The notes under the pieces: model-generated
Told to the model about the DNA's origin: nothing
The model's database searches: none
Seen by the model: the letters and a program-made list of their open reading frames with translations, nothing else
Position numbers and translations under genes: made by a program
Assembly: GCA_003266105.1 (NCBI GenBank)
Contig: MVAA01000065.1
Location: 1,470 to 7,842, forward strand
From: Methanosphaera sp. rholeuAM6
Lineage (GTDB): Archaea; Methanobacteriota; Methanobacteria; Methanobacteriales; Methanobacteriaceae
Direction of reading: 5' to 3'
Length of the DNA: 6,373 nt
In this document: positions 1 through 6,091 of the stretch, one piece after another
How the letters are laid out: every line of letters starts with the position of its first letter
How positions within the stretch are numbered: position 1 is the first letter of the stretch

Positions 1-755
1 TAGAATTAATAGATGAAGCCTGTAGTAACGATGCCACCATAATAACATTGCCAGAAATGTTTAATACCCCCTATGATAATAGTAAATTTGTTGAAAATGC
101 CGAAGAAGAAAAAGACAGCAATACATTAAGTATTATGTGTGATGTTGCTAAAGAAAATGACATATATTTACAGGCAGGTTCTATTGCAGAATTAGAAGAT
201 GAAAAAATATACAATACTGCCTATTTGATTGATAAAAAGGGAAAAATTATTGCTAAACATAGAAAAATGCATATGTTTGATATTGATACCGCCACTATGA
301 AATTTACCGAATCTGATACTTTGACTCCTGGAAATAGTGTCACTACTGTTGAAACACCTATTGCCAATATTTCGCTGGCAATTTGTTATGATATACGATT
401 TAGTGAATTATGGACTTTAATGAACAAGAACAATTCTGATATTATATTGTTGCCCGGTGCTTTCAATAAAACAACCGGTCCTTTACACTGGGAAACTCTT
501 ATACGTGCCAGAGCTATAGATAACCAGGCATTTGTAGCTGCCACTAGTCCTAGTCAAGTTGAAAATCCGTATTATGTTGCTTGGGGTCATTCAATGATTG
601 TTGATGCGTGGGGTAAAGTATTAGCTAAAGCAGGTAAAGAAGAAGAAATATTATATTCCACATTAGATCCGGAATCCATTAAATCTGTTCGTGAACAGAT
701 TCCTATTTTAAAAAATAAAAGAGTAGATATTTATGATACTATCTACAAGAAATAG
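1..755 (+). CDS. Nit2/omega-amidase-like carbon-nitrogen hydrolase (5' end outside window)
   Basis: This is a nitrilase-superfamily amidase. The frame is open from the window edge (first full codon at position 3, 250 codons visible), so the TTG at 48 is an internal Leu codon, not the start. The catalytic Glu-Lys-Cys triad can be placed: Glu in LPEMFN (codon 54-56), Lys in HRKMH (264-266) and Cys in AICYDIRF (384-386). Further conserved blocks are FDID, PGAFN, GPLHWE, RAIDNQ, WGHS and the tail IPILKNKRVDIY. These match my recollection of human NIT2 (276 residues) almost throughout, so about 25 N-terminal residues are missing. Nit2 enzymes are cytosolic and deaminate alpha-ketoglutaramate and alpha-ketosuccinamate to 2-oxo acids plus ammonia. 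That substrate is inferred here; another short-chain amidase activity is possible. The neighbouring genes give no functional clue. Confidence 0.9.
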   Translation, partial: ELIDEACSNDATIITLPEMFNTPYDNSKFVENAEEEKDSNTLSIMCDVAKENDIYLQAGSIAELEDEKIYNTAYLIDKKGKIIAKHRKMHMFDIDTATMKFTESDTLTPGNSVTTVETPIANISLAICYDIRFSELWTLMNKNNSDIILLPGAFNKTTGPLHWETLIRARAIDNQAFVAATSPSQVENPYYVAWGHSMIVDAWGKVLAKAGKEEEILYSTLDPESIKSVREQIPILKNKRVDIYDTIYKK

Positions 756-774
756 TTTTTGAAGTATTTTTTTT
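756..774 (+). terminator. Oligo-T terminator between convergent genes
   Basis: Directly after the TAG stop of the hydrolase come five T (756-760) and then eight T (767-774), with no strong hairpin. Archaeal RNA polymerase commonly terminates on such U-tracts, so this probably ends the plus-strand transcript. The tract runs to the stop codon of the convergent gene (773-775). The minus-strand transcript has no T-run here; its nearest one is opposite about 711-720, inside the end of the hydrolase gene, so the two mRNAs may overlap at their 3' ends. Confidence 0.5.
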
Positions 775-1354
775 AAGATTTTTTCTTTTTAAGTTCTGCT
801 TCTATCTTTTTAATTGATTTATTTGCAACTTTTTTAAACTCTTTGTCTCCTGTTGCAGCACGTCTTGCTTTTTTGATTGGATCAATTGCTTTTTCGTCCT
901 TAATATCACCTAATGCTTTTGCTGCAGAAGTTCTTACTCCCCAATCATCATCTGTTAATAATTCTATTATTGGATCTACTGCGCTTTCAACTTCCATTTC
1001 TCCCAAAGCTTTGGCTGCAAATTTTCTTATTGCAAAATCTTCAGAGTTTAATGCTTCAATAAGCTCTGTTGCTACCGCATCATCACCAATATCTTTTAAT
1101 GCCAATATTACGTATTTTTGTACTCTGACATCATTAGATTTTAATGCTGAAATTAATGGTTTAATAGAATCATTACCTATTTCTGCTAATGATTTTGCTG
1201 CTTGAAATCTTACATGAGGATTTTCATCGGTAAACATGTCTATTAATAATGGTATTCCCTCTTCTGGAAATTCTATTAAATCTTTACATGCTTCTAATCG
1301 AATTTCATAGTCTTCACTAGAAATGTTTTGTTTTATTGTATCTATATCACTCAT
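773..1354 (-). CDS. HEAT-repeat (PBS-lyase type) protein
   Basis: This 193-residue soluble protein consists almost wholly of ~31-residue helical repeats. Repeat units begin near residues 15, 45, 75, 106 and 137, with recurring cores of the form VR..AAKALG(D/E)(I/M)...(A/S)(I/V)(D/K)PLI..L and D/E-rich turns. The last unit is longer and ends in a Lys-rich tail (KKIEAELKKKKS). This pattern is that of PBS-lyase HEAT-like repeats, which in archaea usually form protein-protein interaction scaffolds. No catalytic residues, signal peptide or membrane segment are visible. The ATG at 1354 is preceded by AGGGGAT on the minus strand, an SD-like element 8 nt away, which supports the start. The gene is divergent from the phosphoesterase operon and convergent with the hydrolase, so it is probably a single-gene transcript. 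Its partner cannot be told from sequence; bilin lyase activity is not implied. Confidence 0.9.
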   Translation of the reverse strand: MSDIDTIKQNISSEDYEIRLEACKDLIEFPEEGIPLLIDMFTDENPHVRFQAAKSLAEIGNDSIKPLISALKSNDVRVQKYVILALKDIGDDAVATELIEALNSEDFAIRKFAAKALGEMEVESAVDPIIELLTDDDWGVRTSAAKALGDIKDEKAIDPIKKARRAATGDKEFKKVANKSIKKIEAELKKKKS

Positions 1355-1405
1355 AAAAAAGAATCCCCTTAAATTAATTATAATAAGTTTTCTTAGTAAT
1401 ATATC

Positions 1406-1413
1406 TATTTAAA
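1406..1413 (-). promoter_or_regulatory. Candidate TATA box for the HEAT-repeat gene
   Basis: On the minus strand this reads TTTAAATA within a purine/AT-rich stretch. Transcription starting about 25 nt downstream would begin near 1382, giving a leader of under 30 nt that contains the AGGGGAT element. The region is so AT-rich that other TATA-like strings exist, so this is one reasonable candidate. Confidence 0.3.
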
Positions 1414-1476
1414 AGTAATTAATATTATTTTTTATCTTAGGAGTTAATATTTAAACCTCTTTGCAATGAATAATAA

Positions 1477-1510
1477 TTTGTAAAATAATATAACAATTTG
1501 TTTTTACAAA
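1477..1510. repeat. 9-bp perfect inverted repeat flanking the phosphoesterase TATA box
   Basis: TTTGTAAAA (1477-1485) and its exact reverse complement TTTTACAAA (1502-1510) are separated by 16 bp. The arms bracket the best TATA-like string of the downstream gene, and the right arm ends 9 bp before its ATG. A repressor bound here would block TBP/TFB or polymerase, so an operator is possible. The arms are AT-rich and chance cannot be excluded. Confidence 0.4.
1484..1493 (+). promoter_or_regulatory. Candidate TATA box for the phosphoesterase-helicase operon; near-leaderless start
   Basis: AATAATATAA lies about 30 bp before the ATG at 1520. With the usual archaeal spacing of ~25 bp, transcription would start around 1512-1518, almost at the start codon. 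That agrees with the absence of any SD-like sequence before the ATG. An in-frame TAA at 1481-1483 with no other start codon between limits the gene to this ATG or a later one. A second TATA-like string at about 1446-1454 would give a longer leader. Confidence 0.35.
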
Positions 1511-1519
1511 AATATATTC

Positions 1520-2257
1520 ATGAATTCATCTGCAAAAATATTTGATGCCCAAATAGTAAATAATGCCCTTAAAATCAGGGACACTCTTATAATATCGGAT
1601 TTGCATTTCGGTTATGAATCTTCACTTAATAATCAGGGATTAATGATCCCCCAGTACCAGTTTGACATAATGGTTGATTCTTTAGATGCTATTCAGGAAA
1701 AAGCTAATGCTAGAAACATTATATTGAATGGTGACATTAAACATAACTTTGCTAATATCAGCAACCAGGAATGGAAGGAAGTGTTGGATTTTATTGATTA
1801 TTTATCAGATAATTATGTGGATATTAAGGTCATTAAGGGAAATCATGATAATTTCACACAGTATATTCTCAATAAGCGTGACATTTTAATGGAAGACTCT
1901 GTTGTTATTGACAATTTTTTTATCACACATGGTCATAATATTCCAGAGAACATTCCTGAAAATATTGAAACAATTGTTATTGGTCATGAACATCCCTGTA
2001 TTGGCATTAGAAATGGGGAACGTGTTGAAAAGGTTAAAACCTTTCTTAAGGGCAGTTGGAATGATTATAATTTAATTGTAACTCCATCATTTACACCAAT
2101 AACTCATGGTTCTGATGTACTGCATGAAAAAACCATTTCTCCTTTTATAGAAGATGTTTTGAAGTTTGAAGTTTTTGCTGTTGAAGATGAAGAAGTTTTT
2201 CCGTTTGGTTTTGTGAATGATATCCTGCTTGTGGAAGAGGATTATAATAGTTTTTAG
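1520..2257 (+). CDS. PdeM-type (COG1407) metallophosphoesterase, probable DNA nuclease partner of Lhr
   Basis: This 245-residue calcineurin-like phosphoesterase carries the full two-metal signature: SDLHFG (Asp27, His29), NGDIKH (Asp72), KGNHDN (Asn108, His109), THGH (His137, His139) and GHEHP (His156, His158). The form GDIKH, together with the GHEHP block followed by KTFLKGSW, is typical of the archaeal ICC-like group related to bacterial PdeM/MPE. Pseudomonas MPE, encoded beside Lhr-Core, is a manganese-dependent DNA nuclease, so a similar Mn2+-dependent nuclease or phosphodiesterase role is inferred. The acidic C-terminal segment (FAVEDEEVFPFGF) resembles the family's usual tail. The protein looks cytosolic, with no signal peptide. 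It is the first gene of an operon with the Lhr helicase, 11 bp away. No SD precedes the ATG, which suggests leaderless translation. Confidence 0.9.
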   Translation: MNSSAKIFDAQIVNNALKIRDTLIISDLHFGYESSLNNQGLMIPQYQFDIMVDSLDAIQEKANARNIILNGDIKHNFANISNQEWKEVLDFIDYLSDNYVDIKVIKGNHDNFTQYILNKRDILMEDSVVIDNFFITHGHNIPENIPENIETIVIGHEHPCIGIRNGERVEKVKTFLKGSWNDYNLIVTPSFTPITHGSDVLHEKTISPFIEDVLKFEVFAVEDEEVFPFGFVNDILLVEEDYNSF

Positions 2258-2268
2258 AGCTGATTTAA

Positions 2269-4866
2269 TTGAATGTTAAATATAATGATGAACATATTCA
2301 TAGTTTACTGCATCCTTTTGTTAGTAAATGGTTTAAGAATAGGTTTGAAACCTTTACTGAGGCTCAAAGAGAAGCTATTCCTCATATTAATGCAGGTAAA
2401 AACATTTTAATTCTTTCCCCTACGGGTTCTGGTAAAACATTGACTGCATTTTTAGCCATACTTTCCGGTTTAACCAATCTTAGTGAAAGAAATATGCTTG
2501 AGGATAAAGTGTATTGCATTTACATTTCTCCCCTTAAGGCATTGGATAATGATATTTATAAGAATTTGGAAGAACCCATAAACGGAATTAATAGTGTTGC
2601 AGGACATGATGTTGGCATTAGACATGCTGTCAGAACGGGTGATACCACGCAGTATCAGCGTTCCAAAATGTTAAAAAATCCTCCACATATTTTGATAACT
2701 ACTCCTGAGACATTATCCATTCTTCTTGTTGCTCCCAAGTTTAGAGAGAAATTACGTAGTGTTCGTTATGTTATTGTTGATGAAATACATTCTTTAGCTG
2801 AAAATAAGAGAGGAACTCATTTAAGTTTAAGTTTGGAAAGACTTAATGAGTTAACCTGTGGTTTTACCCGTATTGGTTTAAGTGCTACCGTCAGTCCTCC
2901 TGAAAGAGTTGCTAATTTTCTCAGTGGTTATTCCTGGGGCCATGAACGTCCATGTGAAATTGTTAATGTAAATTATCTTAAACAGTTGGATATGCAGGTT
3001 TTATGTCCTGTTGAAAATATTATTGAAACGGATCAGGAGACTTTGACTAATGAGTTGTATAAGTTACTGCATAAGTTAATTCAGGAACATAAGACCACTT
3101 TGATTTTCACGAATACTCGAAGTGGTGCTGAAAGCGTTTCATATAAATTAACTCAACATTTTCCAAGGTTTTACAATTCCAATAATGTAATGGCTCATCA
3201 TTCTTCGTTGTCCAAAGAGGTTAGGCTTGAAACTGAGAATCAGCTTAAAGATGGAAACCTTAAAGTGGTTGTCAGTAGCACTTCTTTGGAATTGGGTATT
3301 GATATCGGTTATATTGATCTTGTTATTCTGATTAGTTCCCCTAAATCTGTTTCACGTGCCCTTCAAAGGATTGGCCGTAGCGGTCATCAGTTGCATGAAA
3401 AATCTAAGGGTCGTATGATTGTTGTTAATCGTGACGATTTGGTGGAATGTAGTTTAATATTGAAAAATGCTAAGGAAGGTAAAATCGATCGTATAAACAT
3501 TCCACGCAATTGTTTGGATGTTCTTAGTCAACATATTTACGGTATTGCCATTGAAGGTAAACAGAACATCAAGCATATTTATAATGTTATTAAACAGGCT
3601 ATGCCTTATAAGGATTTGACTTGGGAAGAATATGAGCAAGTTCTTAGTTATCTTGCCGGTGAGTACACAAGACTTGAACAACGTTATGTTTATGCTAAAA
3701 TCTGGGTTGACTGGGAGAGCAATACTTTCGGTAAACGTGGAAAGTTGGCTAGGGTTCTTTATTCCACCAATGTTGGAACTATTGCCGATAGAAGTCATGC
3801 CCGTGTTAAGTGTAATGGTCAGGTTATTGGTAGCATTGATGGGGATTTTATGGAACGCCTTCATAAAGGGGATACTTTTGTTTTAGGTGGTAGAGTTTAT
3901 CAGTTTAAGTATGCACGCGGTATGACTGTTACTGTTGTGCCTAGTGGCAGTACGCCCACTATTCCCAATTGGGTTTCGGAACAGTTACCGTTAAGTTATG
4001 ACATTGGTGTTTCTATTCAAAATTTCAGGGCTATTATGGAATGGAAATTATCAACAAATCTTTCTCAGGAGGAGATTATTGATTATATTAAGGATTATCT
4101 TTATGTTGATGATAATGCTGCCAGTTCAATTTATTATTATTTTGTTGAGCAGTTTTTGTATAGTGAGATTCCATCCAAAAATAAACTGTTGATTGAACAT
4201 TATACCGGATTTGGTGGTAGAAAATTTGTTGTTTTCCACTCATTATATGGTAGACGTGTTAATGATGCTTTAAGTAGAGCTGTAGCTTATATTATTGCTC
4301 AGAAGTATCATCATGATGTTATGATTAGTATTGATGATAATGGTTTTTATTTAAGTAGTGATTCTAAAATTGGTGGTGCTGAAGCTTTTGAGGAATTGAA
4401 CAGTGAAAATATCCGGAGTATTCTTATTAAGGCAATAGATAAAACTGAAACTCTTGCCAGTCGTTTTAGAGATTGTGCCAATAGGTCTTTGATGATTTTA
4501 CGTCGTTATAAAGGTAGGGAGAAAAGTGTTGGTCGTCAACAGGTTACTGGTAAAATACTGTTAAATTTTGTTAAGGATATTGATGATCATTTTGCAATAT
4601 TGGATGAAGCTCGTAGGGAAGTTATTGAGGATTATATGGATATTAAACATGCAAGTGAAGTTTTAAAATCAATAGAAGAACAAAAAACCATCATACGTAC
4701 AATAAACACAACTATACCCACACCTTTTGCATTTAATCTTGTTTCTAGAGGTTATCTTGATGTTTTGAAATATGAGGAACGTGCAGAATTTATTCGTAGG
4801 ATGCATGAAGCAATAATCAACAAAATTAAACTAAATAAGAGAAATAATTTAAGAAAACTTGAATAA
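2269..4866 (+). CDS. lhr: Lhr-family superfamily 2 DNA/RNA helicase (Lhr-Core)
   Basis: This 865-residue protein is an ATP-dependent 3'-5' helicase of the Lhr group. Visible motifs, in order: Q-like FTEAQREAI (29-37), Walker A SPTGSGKT (50-57), Ia SPLKALDND (87-95), TTPETL (144-149), Walker B DEIH (171-174), SAT (205-207), IV LIFTNTRSGAE (278-288), V SSTSLELGIDIG (336-347) and VI QRIGRSGH (366-373). The Lhr-specific part follows: a winged-helix region (about 410-475, NCLDVLSQHI), a beta-barrel block with NVGTI (501-505), then FGGRKF (648-653), GRRVNDAL (661-668) and SLMILRRYKGR (740-750). Length fits Lhr-Core without the long C-terminal extension of E. coli Lhr. The start is TTG: an in-frame TAA (2266-2268) directly precedes it, and the first in-frame ATG lies after Walker A. 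A weak GCTGAT (2259-2264) may be the SD. Lhr proteins act in DNA repair, and archaeal ones also unwind replication-fork-like substrates. The pairing with the phosphoesterase supports a repair role. Confidence 0.95.
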   Translation: MNVKYNDEHIHSLLHPFVSKWFKNRFETFTEAQREAIPHINAGKNILILSPTGSGKTLTAFLAILSGLTNLSERNMLEDKVYCIYISPLKALDNDIYKNLEEPINGINSVAGHDVGIRHAVRTGDTTQYQRSKMLKNPPHILITTPETLSILLVAPKFREKLRSVRYVIVDEIHSLAENKRGTHLSLSLERLNELTCGFTRIGLSATVSPPERVANFLSGYSWGHERPCEIVNVNYLKQLDMQVLCPVENIIETDQETLTNELYKLLHKLIQEHKTTLIFTNTRSGAESVSYKLTQHFPRFYNSNNVMAHHSSLSKEVRLETENQLKDGNLKVVVSSTSLELGIDIGYIDLVILISSPKSVSRALQRIGRSGHQLHEKSKGRMIVVNRDDLVECSLILKNAKEGKIDRINIPRNCLDVLSQHIYGIAIEGKQNIKHIYNVIKQAMPYKDLTWEEYEQVLSYLAGEYTRLEQRYVYAKIWVDWESNTFGKRGKLARVLYSTNVGTIADRSHARVKCNGQVIGSIDGDFMERLHKGDTFVLGGRVYQFKYARGMTVTVVPSGSTPTIPNWVSEQLPLSYDIGVSIQNFRAIMEWKLSTNLSQEEIIDYIKDYLYVDDNAASSIYYYFVEQFLYSEIPSKNKLLIEHYTGFGGRKFVVFHSLYGRRVNDALSRAVAYIIAQKYHHDVMISIDDNGFYLSSDSKIGGAEAFEELNSENIRSILIKAIDKTETLASRFRDCANRSLMILRRYKGREKSVGRQQVTGKILLNFVKDIDDHFAILDEARREVIEDYMDIKHASEVLKSIEEQKTIIRTINTTIPTPFAFNLVSRGYLDVLKYEERAEFIRRMHEAIINKIKLNKRNNLRKLE

Positions 4867-4891
4867 AAAATTAATTAAAAGTTTATAGAGA

Positions 4892-4896
4892 TTTTT
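4892..4896 (+). terminator. Weak oligo-T candidate terminator after the helicase
   Basis: A run of five T lies 25 bp past the helicase TAA. Only short T-runs occur in this gap, including TTTT at 4921-4924 and 4951-4954, so termination may be spread over several sites, or some transcripts may continue toward the AraC-type gene. No convincing hairpin is seen. Confidence 0.2.
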
Positions 4897-4950
4897 AGAA
4901 AGTATTCACTAAAAAAAACCTTTTAAAAACAAAATCGTTAAACAATAAAC

Positions 4951-4968
4951 TTTTATTAGTAGTAATAA
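4951..4968. promoter_or_regulatory. Candidate operator upstream of the AraC-type gene
   Basis: The site contains the short palindrome TTATTA-GTAG-TAATAA (4953-4968) and the string TTTTATTAGTA (4951-4961). The latter differs at one base from TTTAATTAGTA, the minus-strand reading of 6069-6079 in front of the symporter. It lies just upstream of, and slightly overlaps, the likely TATA element, where an archaeal regulator could affect TBP/TFB loading. Low sequence complexity limits the case. Confidence 0.25.
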
Positions 4969-4975
4969 TATATTA
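4964..4975 (+). promoter_or_regulatory. Candidate TATA box for the AraC-type gene
   Basis: AATAATATATTA is the best TATA-like string before the gene. A start ~25 bp downstream (around 4992-4998) would give a leader of roughly 20-25 nt holding the AGGTGA ribosome binding site. Neighbouring sequence is nearly pure A/T, so the exact element is uncertain. Confidence 0.35.
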
Positions 4976-5003
4976 ATAATTAATAAAGTAGAATTAATAA
5001 TTA
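4972..5003 (+). repeat. 11-bp direct repeat at 21-bp spacing before the AraC-type gene
   Basis: ATTAATAATTA occurs at 4972-4982 and again, identically, at 4993-5003, an offset of exactly 21 bp or two DNA turns. AraC-family proteins, with two HTH motifs per subunit, often bind direct repeats with this kind of spacing (AraC I1/I2 half-sites are 21 bp apart). An autoregulatory site is therefore possible. The repeat is purely A/T, so a chance origin is quite likely. Confidence 0.25.
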
Positions 5004-5008
5004 GGTGA
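5003..5008 (+). promoter_or_regulatory. Strong Shine-Dalgarno of the AraC-type gene
   Basis: AGGTGA, complementary to the 3' end of 16S rRNA, lies 9 nt before the ATG at 5018. It is the clearest ribosome binding site in the window and fixes the start of this gene. It also shows the gene has standard local expression signals despite its bacterial-type family. Confidence 0.8.
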
Positions 5009-5017
5009 GAAAATTAA

Positions 5018-6019
5018 ATGTCAAATGAAAAAAAGTATCCCACAGATGAAATACATATCAAAGAAGAATTTTCTCCCTACGTAAAATACGAAGACATTCC
5101 TGGGGGACATAGAACCTGCATAAAAATACCGAACAAATACGATGTGCAACTATCTGTTTTTAACATGATTCCTGGAATAACACTTATTAAAGAAGATTCA
5201 AAATTAAGTGATTACTACCAAAGTAGTAATGAGCTGTTATACTACGAACATCCAGAAGAAACTATTATTATTAATTTTTTAACTAAAGGACAATGCCAAT
5301 TAAAAGTTGGTCCCGATAAATATATGTTCCGAAAAGAAAATGATATAAATATATTCATAAAAGAATTAAATCCGGAATCATTTAGTTATATTGGAGAAAT
5401 AACTCTTTTCCACATACTGATAAACAATAAGCAATTCAAAAAGTATTTTCCAAAACAATTCAGTTTATATTATGAAGTAGTTAAAAACTTGTTTGATGAA
5501 GCAAGAAAAGAAAAGAACATCATATTTAAATCCCCAGATATGTTAACAAATATTATCAAAGATGTTCAACATATCAAAATGGAAAGAGAAATTACCAACA
5601 AGCTTTACTACCAACTTAAAACATTAGAATTTTTACTGTTATTAAATGATTATGGAATTCGTGACGAAACGATAGAACAGAGAACATATTCCGATGTAAC
5701 AATCAGGGTAGTAAGAAACATTAAAAATTCATTATCCCGGAACATTGCTAGCTACGTGTCACTCGAACAGATATCTGCAAGTTATGGAATCAACCTGACA
5801 ACACTGAAAAACTGTTTTAAGGACATGTATGGAAAACCGTTATACACATGGTATAAAGAGTATAAATTCTACAGGGCAAAGGAATTAATTAAAAACACCG
5901 ATTACCCAATTTCCAAAATTGCAAACATGATTGGATACAAAAGCAGCAGCAAATTTGCCAAAGCATTTAAAAAAGAGATGGGTGTACTTCCATCCAGTTA
6001 TAGAAAAAACAAAAAATAA
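5018..6019 (+). CDS. AraC-family transcriptional regulator
   Basis: The C-terminal ~90 residues of this 333-residue protein form a complete AraC DNA-binding domain. The first HTH is about 247-268 (VSLEQISASYGINLTTLKNCF), followed by the linker helix YKEYKFYRAKELI (279-291). The second HTH is about 297-318 and is followed by the family signature IGYKSSSKFAKAFKKEMGVLPSSYR (305-329). The N-terminal ~150 residues (PGITL, IIINFLTKGQCQLKVG, FRKENDINIF) look like a sensor domain related to that of PchR-like clostridial regulators; this is from recollection of the pattern, and the ligand is unknown. A helical linker (about 150-210) may mediate dimerisation. AraC proteins are overwhelmingly bacterial, so gene transfer into an archaeal lineage is inferred. 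Codons lean to A-rich choices (AAA, ATA, ACA), unlike the T-rich helicase. The gene ends at an oligo-T tract, and the next gene encodes a symporter, its likeliest target. Confidence 0.92.
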   Translation: MSNEKKYPTDEIHIKEEFSPYVKYEDIPGGHRTCIKIPNKYDVQLSVFNMIPGITLIKEDSKLSDYYQSSNELLYYEHPEETIIINFLTKGQCQLKVGPDKYMFRKENDINIFIKELNPESFSYIGEITLFHILINNKQFKKYFPKQFSLYYEVVKNLFDEARKEKNIIFKSPDMLTNIIKDVQHIKMEREITNKLYYQLKTLEFLLLLNDYGIRDETIEQRTYSDVTIRVVRNIKNSLSRNIASYVSLEQISASYGINLTTLKNCFKDMYGKPLYTWYKEYKFYRAKELIKNTDYPISKIANMIGYKSSSKFAKAFKKEMGVLPSSYRKNKK

Positions 6020-6035
6020 CCTCCAAAAATCATCC

Positions 6036-6042
6036 TTTTTTT
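6036..6042 (+). terminator. Oligo-T terminator after the AraC-type gene
   Basis: Seven consecutive T begin 17 bp past the TAA stop, preceded by C-rich ATCATCC and followed by a TTTT at 6051-6054. There is no strong hairpin, which fits archaeal U-tract termination. It suggests the regulator and the symporter are separate transcripts. Confidence 0.5.
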
Positions 6043-6051
6043 AATAATAGT

Positions 6052-6079
6052 TTTAAGTAGTATGACAATACTAATTAAA
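6052..6079. promoter_or_regulatory. 28-bp near-perfect palindrome upstream of the symporter; candidate operator
   Basis: The left arm TTTAAGTAGTAT (6052-6063) and right arm ATACTAATTAAA (6068-6079) pair at 11 of 12 positions around a 4-bp spacer, GACA. The palindrome lies after the T-run that probably ends the AraC-type transcript and 12 bp before the likely TATA element of the symporter, an expected place for a regulator site. It could instead act as an RNA hairpin backing up termination. The regulator encoded just upstream is the obvious candidate to bind it, but this is inference. Confidence 0.45.
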
Positions 6080-6091
6080 GATTAAAAACAT

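Noticed and set aside
48..755. Hydrolase beginning at the TTG at 48
   Set aside because: The frame is open to the window edge and the residues before it (ELIDEACSNDATIIT) fit the nitrilase fold directly before the catalytic Glu, so this TTG is an internal Leu codon.
843..1205. 120-codon plus-strand open frame
   Set aside because: It is antisense to the HEAT-repeat gene; its Ser/Ala-rich low-complexity product mirrors the repeats on the other strand.
773..1354. Periodic repeats in the HEAT-repeat gene considered as a DNA repeat array or CRISPR
   Set aside because: The ~93-bp periodicity follows the protein repeat units and the copies diverge at the DNA level; there are no identical repeats with unique spacers.
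1466..1483. Tiny upstream ORF (ATG, three Asn codons, TTG, stop) before the phosphoesterase
   Set aside because: Only five codons, no SD, and it probably lies upstream of the transcript start.
3454..3864. 136-codon minus-strand open frame
   Set aside because: It lies wholly inside the helicase coding sequence, has no recognisable domain and no convincing ribosome binding site.
3632..3886. 84-codon plus-strand open frame in another phase
   Set aside because: It is a hydrophobic shadow of T-rich helicase codons, with no family resemblance.
3998..4192. 64-codon plus-strand open frame rich in Ile/Leu/Phe
   Set aside because: It is an out-of-frame reading of the helicase gene; the apparent membrane helices come from the T-rich codons.
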